A stretch of 64,000 bases of DNA, taken from NCBI GenBank assembly GCA_963662035.1, contig CAVLDO010000005.1, positions 1 to 64,000 of the forward strand, given 5' to 3'. Position 1 is the first letter of the stretch. Each line of letters opens with the position of its first letter. This DNA comes from Equibacterium sp963662035 (lineage in GTDB: Bacteria; Bacteroidota; Bacteroidia; Bacteroidales; UBA932). Made by a program: the position numbers and the translations under genes. The notes below the pieces were generated by a model, which was not told the DNA's origin, did no database searches, and saw nothing but the letters and a program-made list of their open reading frames with translations. Shown in pieces: positions 25,693 to 34,685 of this stretch.

Positions 25693-27537
25693 CTATTCCC
25701 AGCCGTAGTTCTGGAAGTCGACTCCGGTGATGGTTTTAAGGTTTGAGACCTCGCTCTTGGGCAGGGGACTCAGCTTGCACTGGGGTTCGTAGCCGTGGCG
25801 GGGTTCTTCCTCGCGTATGCAGACCCTCTTGTAGGTTGCTGCCGACCAGTCGCCGGCGTAGGTGACATCGACCCCTGTGAGGTATTTGATGCCGGGGATT
25901 TCGTCCTCTTTGTTGAGACGGCGGCGGATGTCGAAGTAGCGGGTCTCCTCGAATGCGAGCTCCACGCGGCGCTCGTGATAAACGCGCAGGCGCAGCTGTT
26001 CGGGGGTGAGATTGGCAGGCAGGTCGGGCATATGCACGCGCTCGCGGATTTCGTTTACGGCCTCTATTGCGTCTTCGTAGTGGCCTGCATTCACTGCGCA
26101 CTCGGCAAGGTCAAGGAGAACCTCAGAGAACTTGTACTGGCGCATTGCCGGGCCTGAGAGAGGCGAATTGAGGGTGCAGTTCGGCGGAATGCTCTTGCAG
26201 TAGTAATATCCGGTGCGGCTTTGAGAGACATCGGAAGGGAGGGTGCTGCGGTAGTTCTGTCCGCCCGAAGAGATATCGACCGTGTACTGCTTATCCCAAT
26301 AATACGGAGAACCGTGGTGCAATATGCACTGCTCGAAGCGGGGGTCGCGGTTTTCGTAGGGACGCTGGTCGTTGTAAAGCTTGTTTTCGGGATTGAAATT
26401 GGGCTGGAGGTGCTTCTCGTCCTTGTAGGGGTTTTCCAGGTCAAGCACGGGAACGCCGTCGATCGTTTCGTAGGCATCCACCATCTCCTGAGTGGGGCAG
26501 CTGCCGCAGTAGCTGATGCTGGTGTGGCGGGAGCCGATGTAGTTGTAAGACCAGCCGGCTGATGCGCCGCCGCGCAGGAAGATGGTCTCCTTGTCGCTGG
26601 GAGAGCTCTTGTAGTCGGGGGCTGTGCAGTAGAACTCGCGGTATGCGTTGGCTCCGCCTGTGCCGTACACGCTGGTGTTGGTGCATTTTGTGAAGAGCTC
26701 ATAGCCGTTTTCGCGCAGCAGATCCACCGTCTTGCGGCTCATCTGGTAAGCCTCCTCCCAGTAGTCGCCGCCTTCGCAGTAGAGAGGGCTGGCGAGATAC
26801 ATCAGCGCGGTGGCCTTGATGGTCCAGGCGATGGCCTTGGTCATACGGGCCGCCTCGTTGCTGCGGGTGATGCGCCAGGGAAGTTCTTCAATTGCGAGGC
26901 CACGGTCGCAGTCGGCGAGAATCTGGTCTACATAGTCACGGGCGGGGACCCTGCGGAGATTTTCGTAGGTATCGGTGAGTTCCGTGACATAGTTGAGATA
27001 TTCGGGGACTTTATCCTCTTCAGAGACACCGTCCTCGTTGTAAAGGTAGAGCGGGCCGTATTCCTTGAAGAGTTCGAACATATAGTATGCGCGCAGAACA
27101 TAGGCGTCGGCGGTCATACGCCGGCGGTTCTCCTCGCTCTTTACGGGAGTTTCGGGGAGTTCGATGTAGCGCAGGAATATGTTGATGTTGCGGATGCAGT
27201 ACAGCATGCTTGAGTAGAGATTGCGGGCTGCGGGCCAGCCGGCGGACGAGAAGTTGCCGTCGTAAACCTGATGGGAGAGAGTGCTGCTGGCATCGAAAGA
27301 AGACCAGCCCTCATCGGTGAGGCACCAGAGAGGCTCTCCGCCGCTGAACACCCAGCCGCGACCGGGGGTGGCGGTGAGGCAGTAGTTGAGCCAGCCTTCC
27401 ACATAGTTCTCGTCGTCCCAGATGTCATCGAACTGCAGGTCTCCGGTGTCCTGTTTTTCCATCCAGTCCGAGACCTTGCTGCAGGAGCACATCAGCAGGG
27501 CGATGGCGGCAAAGTATATAATGTTTTTGATTTTCAT
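25693..27537 (-). CDS. SusD-like outer-membrane nutrient-binding lipoprotein (first pair)
   Basis: 614-aa lipoprotein with lipobox region LLMCSC (Cys19 likely lipidated; Cys17 is an alternative). Family features include AYVLRAYYMFELFKEYGPLYLY, a central region with CPTQEMVDAYE that it shares with SusD2, and the C-terminal LRLRVYHERRVELAFEETRYFDIRR. It follows its SusC partner by 11 nt. The shared CPTQExVDAYETIDG block with SusD2 suggests that the two pairs arose by duplication. Confidence 0.93.
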   Translation of the reverse strand: MKIKNIIYFAAIALLMCSCSKVSDWMEKQDTGDLQFDDIWDDENYVEGWLNYCLTATPGRGWVFSGGEPLWCLTDEGWSSFDASSTLSHQVYDGNFSSAGWPAARNLYSSMLYCIRNINIFLRYIELPETPVKSEENRRRMTADAYVLRAYYMFELFKEYGPLYLYNEDGVSEEDKVPEYLNYVTELTDTYENLRRVPARDYVDQILADCDRGLAIEELPWRITRSNEAARMTKAIAWTIKATALMYLASPLYCEGGDYWEEAYQMSRKTVDLLRENGYELFTKCTNTSVYGTGGANAYREFYCTAPDYKSSPSDKETIFLRGGASAGWSYNYIGSRHTSISYCGSCPTQEMVDAYETIDGVPVLDLENPYKDEKHLQPNFNPENKLYNDQRPYENRDPRFEQCILHHGSPYYWDKQYTVDISSGGQNYRSTLPSDVSQSRTGYYYCKSIPPNCTLNSPLSGPAMRQYKFSEVLLDLAECAVNAGHYEDAIEAVNEIRERVHMPDLPANLTPEQLRLRVYHERRVELAFEETRYFDIRRRLNKEDEIPGIKYLTGVDVTYAGDWSAATYKRVCIREEEPRHGYEPQCKLSPLPKSEVSNLKTITGVDFQNYGWE

Positions 27538-27548
27538 ATCCGATCCAA

Positions 27549-30500
27549 TTAGAATTTGATGTTAAGAGCCAGAGAGTATGTCCGGTTCAGAGGGTAGGAG
27601 ATGGAAGCGCCGCTTGTCTCGGCATCCACTGCCTTTACCCGCTGTGCATCGATGATGAACACGTTGTTGCCGTAGACAATCACGTTGCCGCTGGTGACGC
27701 CGAGGGCGCGGAACAGCTTATTCTGGGGAATCGAGTAGGAAACCTGGAGGTTCTTGAGCCTCAAGTATGCGCGGTTGTTGATGAAGAAGTCATTGGCGCG
27801 CAGAGAGGTGTTGGAGTATGTGGAAAGGGCGGGATAGTCGATTCTCTCGCCGTTTGCATAGCGCTCCTTAGTCCAGGCGCGGAGATGATAGTCGGTATAT
27901 GCGCCGGCATTGTCGATTTCGGACACGCCCAGACCCATACGGTAGGCCGACACCTGTCCCATACCGTTGAACTGGGCGGAAATGCCTACGCGGCGGTACT
28001 GGATCGAGAAGTTGAAACCATAGCTGATGCAGGGGACGCTGCTGTTCTTGATGGGCACCAGATCGCGGTCGTCGATGCGGCCGTCGCCGTTGGCATCCTT
28101 GTAGATGAAGTCACCCATACGGGGAGTGCCGATGTCATACATCTCCTTGCACTTGTCAAGCTCTTCGGCGGTGTTGATATAGCCGTTGCCGTTGCTGTAG
28201 TCTATGGCAAGCCCCCACATCTGACCGGGCATAAAGCCTTCGGTGCGCTTGCGGTATGCGTAGCTCTCGTCGAGCAGCACCTCGTCGCAGTAGATTATCT
28301 TGGAGCGGGCGTAGGAGAACTGGCCGCCGGCGCTCATGCGGAGTTTCTTGCTGAACTCCTTGCCCCAGTTCATCTCGACCTCGAATCCCTTGTTGGTGGT
28401 GACGCCGATGTTCTGGCGCGGAATGCTGCTGGCGGAGATACCGCTGGCAGCGGGAGTGGAGCTGGGGAGGTAGAGGCGGTTGTTGCAGTTCTCGAAGAAC
28501 ACATCCACCTTGCCGGTGAAGTTCTTGAGGAAGCCGAAGTCAACGGCGTAGTTCTGCTTTACCACATTCTCCCAGCTTACATCCTCGTTGCCCAGATAGG
28601 AGATGGCCACACCCTTGCCGCTGTACAGGGAGCCGCTGGCGCCGCCTTCGCTCTTGCTGACCGTGGTGTAGTAGAGAAAGCGTTCGCTGCCCAGACGGTC
28701 GTTGCCGACCTTACCGATTGAGGCGCGGAACTTGAGCAGGTCCAGACCCTGGATGTCCTTCATAAAATCCTCTTTGCTGGGGGCCCAGCCAACGGAGAAG
28801 GCGGGGAAGAAGCCGAAACGCTTCTTGGGGGAGAATTGCTCGCTGCCGTTGTAGCCCATATCGAGCTCGGCCATATATTTGGACTTGTAGTCCCAGGTGA
28901 CACGGCCAGAAACACCCGCATATTTGTAGGGGAGCGATGTGCGGACTGCGTTCTGCTTATTCATCACACTGCTCATCTTGGCCTCTGCCTGTGCGAACAC
29001 CATCGCGCCGACGGTGTGGTCGCCGAACTGCTGGTCGTAGTTGGCGCGCAGGTGAAGCTGGAGCATCTGGTTGCCGTATGTGCTGCGGGTGCCGATGGCA
29101 AAGGTCTCGTCTTGGTTGCGGACGGTGGCGATGTAGTAAGACTGCTCGCCGGGGTTCTTGGCCTGATAATATGAGTAGGCATCGTAGCCCTTCAGATAAC
29201 CGCTGAGGGCGCCGCCGGCAAAGTCGTTGTATGCGACGGTGGTGGAGAGGGTGAGACCTTTGAGGAAGCGGCTCATATCATACTCCACGGATGCCTGCGA
29301 AATGAGGCTGAAGTTGGTGTTGCAATAGTAGCCCGAACGGTTCACCACAGCCCACGCGGAGGTGCTGGAGGAGTTCTGCCGTGCCACCACAACACCTGCT
29401 GGAACCTCGTTGCCTTCGGAATCGTAGTAGCCGGCAACGGTCAGAGGGCCCGGGTTGGTGGGCGGGGTGGTCATTGCGGTCTCGAAGATGGAGGTGCCGC
29501 CTACAGGCTGGTTGGTGCGCTGGTAGTAGATGGAGAGCGAGAGGGAAACCTTCAGGCGCTCGTTGAGGTTGAAGTCAAAGTTGTTGCGGATGGTGTAGCG
29601 CAACATATTGAACTGAGCGTTATAGCCGAGGGTCTTCTTGGGAAGGATCTTGGTGTTGCCTTCCTGATAGATGATGTTGGCGTTGGTGAAGTAGCGGGTC
29701 TTCTTGCTGCCGCCCTGCATATTGATGGAAACGCGCTCCGTGGGGGCGAACTTGGCGATGGACTCCTTGTACATATTGCGGTTGGGGAAGAAGGGGTCGC
29801 CGCTCTGCTCGCGGAACTTGGCTATCTGATAGTCGGTGTAATCGGGCTCGAAACCGTCATTGATGCGGGCCTGGTTGCGCAGCTGGGCGTGCTCCCAGGA
29901 GTTGACCCTGGTCCAGGGGAAGTGGAGGGAGGCGACGCTGGTGGTGAGCTGGGCGCTGAGAACGGTCTTGCCCGACTCGCCGCGGCGGGTGGTGATGAGG
30001 ATGACGCCGTTTGCACCGCGGGAACCGAAGATGGCGGTGGAGGCGGCATCCTTGAGCACAGTGACGCTCGCAACCTCGTTGACATCCATAAGACCCAGCT
30101 TGTCGGCCTGTTCGTCGGAAGGCACGCCGTCGATGAGCAGCAGCGGGGTGTTGTCGGAAGAGGTACCCTGACCGCGAAGATAGATGGTCACGGCGTCGGC
30201 ACCGGGCTGACCGCTGTTCTGGATAGTCGTAAGACCTGCCACGCGGCCGGCGAGTGCGTTACCGAAGTTGGGAACCTGGGTTTCGATGAGTTCTTCGTTG
30301 GAGACGGTCTCGATGGCACCGGTGATGGTGACCTTCTTCTGGTGACCGTAGGCCACGACCACAGCTTCGTCGATAGCCTGCTTGTCCTCCTCGATGAAGA
30401 CGGCGATTTTGGATTTGTTGCCGACGGTCACCTTTTTTGTGACGTAGCCGACAAAGGAGACCTCGAGCACGGCGTCAGCCGGCACTTTGGAAAGGACGAT

Positions 30501-30704
30501 GACACCGTCGGCATTGGTAGAACCGCCGATGGTCTCACCGATGACCACGACATTGGCGCCCGGAACGGGGCCCATACTGTCGGTCACGGTAACGGTGATG
30601 GTACGTCCTTGATACTCGTTGACAGCCATTGCCGGAATGATTCCGACGGAGGTCATCAACAACAGCACAATCGCCAAGAAAGCACACGGGGGTGATAATT
30701 TCAT
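27549..30704 (-). CDS. SusC/RagA-like TonB-linked transporter (first pair)
   Basis: 1051-aa outer-membrane transporter. A signal peptide ends near PAMA (residue 27), a CarboxypepD_reg-like domain spans about 34-105, and the TonB box AVVVAYG (114-120) is followed by HQKK. The plug contains LAGRVAGLTTIQNSGQPG, LLLIDGVPS and the GSRGANGVILITTRRG block. A ~22-strand barrel ends with SLALNIKF, whose terminal Phe is recognised by BAM. First gene of a four-gene unit susC1-susD1-susC2-susD2. No ECF sigma/anti-sigma or hybrid two-component regulator is adjacent. Confidence 0.95.
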   Translation of the reverse strand: MKLSPPCAFLAIVLLLMTSVGIIPAMAVNEYQGRTITVTVTDSMGPVPGANVVVIGETIGGSTNADGVIVLSKVPADAVLEVSFVGYVTKKVTVGNKSKIAVFIEEDKQAIDEAVVVAYGHQKKVTITGAIETVSNEELIETQVPNFGNALAGRVAGLTTIQNSGQPGADAVTIYLRGQGTSSDNTPLLLIDGVPSDEQADKLGLMDVNEVASVTVLKDAASTAIFGSRGANGVILITTRRGESGKTVLSAQLTTSVASLHFPWTRVNSWEHAQLRNQARINDGFEPDYTDYQIAKFREQSGDPFFPNRNMYKESIAKFAPTERVSINMQGGSKKTRYFTNANIIYQEGNTKILPKKTLGYNAQFNMLRYTIRNNFDFNLNERLKVSLSLSIYYQRTNQPVGGTSIFETAMTTPPTNPGPLTVAGYYDSEGNEVPAGVVVARQNSSSTSAWAVVNRSGYYCNTNFSLISQASVEYDMSRFLKGLTLSTTVAYNDFAGGALSGYLKGYDAYSYYQAKNPGEQSYYIATVRNQDETFAIGTRSTYGNQMLQLHLRANYDQQFGDHTVGAMVFAQAEAKMSSVMNKQNAVRTSLPYKYAGVSGRVTWDYKSKYMAELDMGYNGSEQFSPKKRFGFFPAFSVGWAPSKEDFMKDIQGLDLLKFRASIGKVGNDRLGSERFLYYTTVSKSEGGASGSLYSGKGVAISYLGNEDVSWENVVKQNYAVDFGFLKNFTGKVDVFFENCNNRLYLPSSTPAASGISASSIPRQNIGVTTNKGFEVEMNWGKEFSKKLRMSAGGQFSYARSKIIYCDEVLLDESYAYRKRTEGFMPGQMWGLAIDYSNGNGYINTAEELDKCKEMYDIGTPRMGDFIYKDANGDGRIDDRDLVPIKNSSVPCISYGFNFSIQYRRVGISAQFNGMGQVSAYRMGLGVSEIDNAGAYTDYHLRAWTKERYANGERIDYPALSTYSNTSLRANDFFINNRAYLRLKNLQVSYSIPQNKLFRALGVTSGNVIVYGNNVFIIDAQRVKAVDAETSGASISYPLNRTYSLALNIKF

Positions 30705-30759
30705 ATCGTTTTTTTCTTGATTATTTGGTGTTAAGCCCCCTTATGGGGTTATAATTTCG

Positions 30760-30767
30760 CAAATTTA
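30760..30767 (-). promoter_or_regulatory. -7 element of the SusCD operon promoter
   Basis: Minus-strand TAAATTTG matches TAnnTTTG, giving a leader of about 50 nt before the susC1 ATG. The leader has a small hairpin (AAGCCCC/GGGGTT, about 30733-30750). No good -33 element is seen at 19-21 nt. Confidence 0.45.
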
Positions 30768-30810
30768 AAAGTAATTTGCAATAATAAAAACACCGATCAA
30801 GAAAAAACCG

Positions 30811-31818
30811 CTATAAAACGTGCTCTGTGAGGTATTGTGCGATATGTACGGCGTTGGTTGCGGCTCCGATTCTGAGGTTGTCGGCCACTACCCACATATT
30901 GAGGGTGTTGGGCTGCGAAAAGTCGCGGCGCAGACGTCCCACGAACACTTCGTTGCGGCCAAAAGCGTCCAGAGGCATAGGGTAGACGTTGTTGGAGGGG
31001 TCATCGCAGAGGACGCACCCGGCGGCCTTGCCGTCGGCGAAGATGGCCTTAACATCGTTAAGGTCGAAATCACGTTCAAACTCCACATTCACGGCCTCGC
31101 TGTGGCCGCCGGTGACCGGCACACGCACGGTGGTGGCGGTGACCTTGATGCTCTCGTCGCCGAAGATCTTGACGGTCTCGTTGGTCATCTTCATCTCCTC
31201 CTTCGTGTAGCCGTTGTCCAGGAACACGTCGATGTGGGGGATTACATTGCGGTCGATATGGTGGGGATATGCGTCGGGCAGATCCTGAGCCTGCTCGCCG
31301 CGCTCGCGCTTCATCTGCTCGATGCCCTTCATTCCGCTGCCGGTGACCGACTGGTAGGTGGACACAACCACCCTTTTTATCTTGTAGCGCTCGTGCAGGG
31401 GAGCGAGGGCCAGCACCATCTGGATGGTGGAGCAGTTGGGGTTAGCGATGATCATATCATCTGCAGTAAGCACGCTGCCGTTGATTTCGGGCACGACCAG
31501 CTTCTTGGTGGGGTCCATACGCCACTGCGATGAGTTGTCCACCACGCGGCAGCCAGCCGCCGCGAATTCGGGAGCCCACTCCTTTGACACGGAGGCCCCT
31601 GCAGAGAAGATGGCGATGTCGCAGCCTGCGGCAACTCCGTCGGCCAGGGACACAACACTCCATCCGCGGCCGCCGAAGGTGACCTTTTTGCCTATGGAAC
31701 GCTCTGATGCGCAGGGCACGAGCTCGCTCACGGGAAAGCCTACCTCTCCCAAAACCTCAATCATTTTACTGCCGACCAGACCGGTGGCACCTACAACGGC
31801 TACTTTGTACTGTTTCAT
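30811..31818 (-). CDS. asd: Aspartate-semialdehyde dehydrogenase
   Basis: 335-aa enzyme that reduces aspartyl phosphate to aspartate semialdehyde, the branch point to lysine, threonine and methionine. The N-terminal NADP fold VAVVGATGLVGSKM, the catalytic Cys in ANPNCSTIQM (about 131) and the substrate-binding RVPVTGGHSEAVNVEF are intact. I chose the ATG at 31818, which is 2 nt after the metX stop and gives the normal N-terminus. Confidence 0.96.
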   Translation of the reverse strand: MKQYKVAVVGATGLVGSKMIEVLGEVGFPVSELVPCASERSIGKKVTFGGRGWSVVSLADGVAAGCDIAIFSAGASVSKEWAPEFAAAGCRVVDNSSQWRMDPTKKLVVPEINGSVLTADDMIIANPNCSTIQMVLALAPLHERYKIKRVVVSTYQSVTGSGMKGIEQMKRERGEQAQDLPDAYPHHIDRNVIPHIDVFLDNGYTKEEMKMTNETVKIFGDESIKVTATTVRVPVTGGHSEAVNVEFERDFDLNDVKAIFADGKAAGCVLCDDPSNNVYPMPLDAFGRNEVFVGRLRRDFSQPNTLNMWVVADNLRIGAATNAVHIAQYLTEHVL

Positions 31819-31820
31819 AA

Positions 31821-32828
31821 TCAGAATATGTCGAAGTGTTTTTTGATGCAATCTGAAATCTGCGCGCTCTCAAGCAGAAAGCCGTCGTGGCCGAAGTCGG
31901 AGGTGATGACCTCCAGACTGGCGCCTGGGATGGCCTCCGCCATCCGGCGGCTCTCCTCCACGGGGAAGAGTATGTCGCTGTCTATAGCGATGCAGAGGGT
32001 GTGCGCGGTTATGTTTTTGAGGGCGCATTCCACGCCGCCGCGCCTGCGCCCAACATTGTGGGTGTCCACGCCCAGGGTCAGGACGTAGTAGGAGTAGGCG
32101 TCAAAGCGGTTGCAGAGCTTCTGCCCCTGGTACTGCTGATAGGTGACAGCGCGGTTCGCAATCAGAAAGTCGGGGTTGGATTCCGCCTGGGTGCGGCCGT
32201 AGCCCTCGTAGTTGCGGTAGGTGACAAGGGCCATGCTCCGGGCGGCGCAGAGTCCCGCCTGCCCGCCGTGCGCATCCTTGCTCTCGGCAAAGGTGGGGTC
32301 GGCGCGCAGGGCCATCCGCTGCGCCTCCAGCGTGGCGGTGCACCAGGGGCTCACTATGGCGCTGGTGGCAATCAGGCAGAGGTTTCTGATGCGGTCGGGG
32401 TAGCCCGTGGCCCACTCCACCGACTGGAAACCGCCGTTGCTGCCTCCTATCAGGAGGTCTATTTTGTCTATGCCAAGATGCTCTCGCAGCAGCTCGTGGG
32501 CGCGGGTCAGGTCGCGGATTGTAATCAGCGGAAAGTTGGCCAGCGGCGCCTTGGCGTAGGTTGTGGGGCCGGTGGTGCCGTAGCAGCTGCCGATTATGTT
32601 GGCGCACACGATAAAGTATTTGTCGGTGTCGAACAGCAGCCCCTTGCCCACCAGGGATGACCACCACTCTTCAGGATTGGAATTGGCGGTGAGGGCGTGG
32701 CATATCCAGACGACGGGCCGGCTGCCCCGCTCCTCGGCAGAGGTGTGGTAGCAGATATCGATTCCGTCCAGGGTCCCGCCCGCTTCCAGGGGGAAGGGCT
32801 TGTTGTATGTGTAGATGTGTCTGAACAT
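31821..32828 (-). CDS. metX: Homoserine O-acetyltransferase
   Basis: 335-aa alpha/beta-hydrolase-fold enzyme that acetylates homoserine in methionine synthesis. The nucleophile Ser is in GGSNGG (about 139-144), and the Asp (DSDILFP) and His (DFGHDGFL) of the triad are near the C-terminus; CHALTAN and NIIGSCYGTTGP are MetX signatures. It is slightly shorter than many MetX proteins (about 350-380). It is coupled to asd, which supplies the route to homoserine. Confidence 0.93.
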   Translation of the reverse strand: MFRHIYTYNKPFPLEAGGTLDGIDICYHTSAEERGSRPVVWICHALTANSNPEEWWSSLVGKGLLFDTDKYFIVCANIIGSCYGTTGPTTYAKAPLANFPLITIRDLTRAHELLREHLGIDKIDLLIGGSNGGFQSVEWATGYPDRIRNLCLIATSAIVSPWCTATLEAQRMALRADPTFAESKDAHGGQAGLCAARSMALVTYRNYEGYGRTQAESNPDFLIANRAVTYQQYQGQKLCNRFDAYSYYVLTLGVDTHNVGRRRGGVECALKNITAHTLCIAIDSDILFPVEESRRMAEAIPGASLEVITSDFGHDGFLLESAQISDCIKKHFDIF

Positions 32829-32835
32829 TGGGCGG

Positions 32836-32843
32836 CAAATTTA
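32836..32843 (-). promoter_or_regulatory. -7 element of the metX-asd promoter, near-leaderless
   Basis: Minus-strand TAAATTTG, then 7 nt (CCGCCCA) and the ATG. No strong -33 is seen. The transcript would begin at or just before the start codon. Confidence 0.45.
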
Positions 32844-32893
32844 TCTTAAATTTTTTAACTAATGAAAAATATGTGCTGGTGAGAGGATTGCAA

Positions 32894-32927
32894 TAAAAAA
32901 AGGCCAACTTAAAAAGTTGACCTTTTG
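32894..32927 (-). terminator. Terminator after the OmpA/TPR-like lipoprotein
   Basis: AAAGG-C-CAACTT and AAGTTG-A-CCTTT form a stem with one mismatch around 32898-32926. On the minus strand it ends in CCTTTTTTATTG. It separates the lipoprotein gene from metX. Confidence 0.75.
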
Positions 32928-32948
32928 ATTTGATTATAATTATAAACT

Positions 32949-34586
32949 TTATTTGATCTTGGCGAATTCCACGTCATCCTCTGCCCTGGCCTTGAGGTCT
33001 GCGGAAGATTTGATCTTTGCAAGTTCTGCCTTTGCGGCTGCGGCCTTGCCCTGACGTGCGGCGATGATGGCGCGCTCGTAAGCTGCTTTTTCGCTGTTGT
33101 CGTTCTTCAGCAGGGAAGCGGCCTTGTCGAGGTCACCGTTGAGAATGTAGGCAAGAGCCTCGTTCTCGTCGCCGGTGCCGGCAAGTTTCTTGACTGCGGA
33201 AGCGTAGTTGCCCTGGAGGATGTCGAGAGTACCGCTGTTGATCTTGCTGGAAGCGTCGCTGTCCTTTGCAAAATACTCGGCTGCCTTGCTCAGGTTGCCC
33301 TTGCGCAGTGCGAGCACTCCGCGCAGGTTGTTGATGCCCTCCATATCCTTGTCGCTGATCTTGTTGATTACGGTCTCGGCCTGGGAATCCTTGTTCTGGT
33401 CAAGGTAGATGCAGGCGGTGTTGAATTTGGCGCGGTCGCTGTCGTATTTCTTGATGGCGTGGTTGTAGATGTCGAGTTTTGCGTCAACGTCGTCGGTGAG
33501 AGTTGCGCTGTGCAGGAGAGCTTCCTCGTCAAGCACGTCGATATTGTTGGCAACCAGGCTCTTCAGCTCCTCTGCGGTGTAGTTCTGGAACTCCACGTTG
33601 GTGATGAAGCGCGCGCGGCGCAGTTCGGGGAGGACATCTTTTGCAAGTGTGCCGTAAACGCTGGACATATTCTTGATTTCACGCTCGCGGACATCGGGGT
33701 CGCTGTACATGGAGAGGACGCGGAGAATGAGATCCTTGTCTTCGATGTTGGAGTTGTTCACCAGCTCCTGGAAGCCTTCCCAGTCCTCGCCGATGCTCAT
33801 AGTGCTCACGGCGCCGGTCTCAAGCTTCTTGGACACCTGATTAAAGGCGTTCTTGGCAGTTTTCTCGCGGCGGCCGGAGAGCTCGTTGTTGAGTTTCTCG
33901 GGGCCATCGGGAGATGCGTATGCCACGATGTCGGTGCCCACGATGGTGCGGCGGCTGTCGTTCATCACATCCTTCACGCCGTCGCAGTACTCCTTGATGC
34001 TCTCGCCTTTGAGCTGGTTGGAGCGGACGTCGGCGCTGTTGATAAGGTAGAGGATCTGGGCCTCGACCTCCTCGGGAATCACATACTGATAGCCGTCGGC
34101 AGCAAGGGCGTATGCGCCGGTGCTGTGGGCGAGCTTGTAGGTGGTGTTGGCACCGTCAGCAATCTTGATGTCTTCGGGGAACGCCCAGGATTTCTTCTTG
34201 TATTTGACAACGGCGCGACCCACGAGTTCGGATTTCTCCATACCCTTCTCGTAGGGGAAGCTGACATGCTCGGTGATGCTGGCGCCGTCGGTACCCACTG
34301 TCTTGTAGTTCTCGGTGACTTTCTCGCCCTGGTAAACGAAAGGCTCGCCGGCAACTTCCCGGCCGTCGAACTTCATTACGGGAGTGACCTCGAGAATGGC
34401 TTTCTTGTGGAAATACTTCTCGGGGAAGGTGACTGTAACATCGGCATCGATGTTGTCTGCGACTACCTCCAGAACCTCGGGATTGCACTCAATCTTCACG
34501 AGATCTGCAAGGTCGGCCATTTTGGACACCTTGTTGCAGGACACAAGGGCCAGGCAGGCTACTGCAATAGCAAATGTCTTTTTCAT
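32949..34586 (-). CDS. Lipoprotein with OmpA-like segment and TPR-like repeats
   Basis: 545-aa lipoprotein (Cys17 in LALVSC). Residues about 20-160 are a beta-rich domain. About 180-270 resembles an OmpA-type region (SADVRSNQL, IVGTDIVAYASPDGPEKLNNELSGRREKTAKNAF), which in OmpA domains contacts peptidoglycan. From about 370 onward short helical repeats occur (YNHAIKKYDSDRAKFNTACIYL, LRGVLALRKGNLSKAAEYFAKD), like TPRs. It is common as an uncharacterised protein in Bacteroidetes. The likely site is the periplasmic face of the outer membrane. Monocistronic, with its own promoter and terminator. Confidence 0.7.
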   Translation of the reverse strand: MKKTFAIAVACLALVSCNKVSKMADLADLVKIECNPEVLEVVADNIDADVTVTFPEKYFHKKAILEVTPVMKFDGREVAGEPFVYQGEKVTENYKTVGTDGASITEHVSFPYEKGMEKSELVGRAVVKYKKKSWAFPEDIKIADGANTTYKLAHSTGAYALAADGYQYVIPEEVEAQILYLINSADVRSNQLKGESIKEYCDGVKDVMNDSRRTIVGTDIVAYASPDGPEKLNNELSGRREKTAKNAFNQVSKKLETGAVSTMSIGEDWEGFQELVNNSNIEDKDLILRVLSMYSDPDVREREIKNMSSVYGTLAKDVLPELRRARFITNVEFQNYTAEELKSLVANNIDVLDEEALLHSATLTDDVDAKLDIYNHAIKKYDSDRAKFNTACIYLDQNKDSQAETVINKISDKDMEGINNLRGVLALRKGNLSKAAEYFAKDSDASSKINSGTLDILQGNYASAVKKLAGTGDENEALAYILNGDLDKAASLLKNDNSEKAAYERAIIAARQGKAAAAKAELAKIKSSADLKARAEDDVEFAKIK

Positions 34587-34632
34587 TTCTGTTGGATTTT
34601 ATATAACTTATAAACTATCCGTTTTAAAGCAG

Positions 34633-34640
34633 CAAATATA
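34633..34640 (-). promoter_or_regulatory. -7 element of the OmpA/TPR-like lipoprotein promoter
   Basis: Minus-strand TATATTTG, exact match to TAnnTTTG, about 46 nt before the ATG. A TTG lies only 14 nt upstream, so the -33 element is unclear. Confidence 0.45.
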
Positions 34641-34672
34641 GTAATATTAAGGGACAAGTGAAGAAAAAAATG

Positions 34673-34680
34673 TAAATTCG
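34673..34680 (+). promoter_or_regulatory. Possible -7 element before the sigma-54 activator gene
   Basis: TAAATTCG differs by one base from TAnnTTTG and lies 5 nt before the ATG at 34686, again implying an almost leaderless transcript. Confidence 0.35.
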
Positions 34681-34685
34681 CCCGT

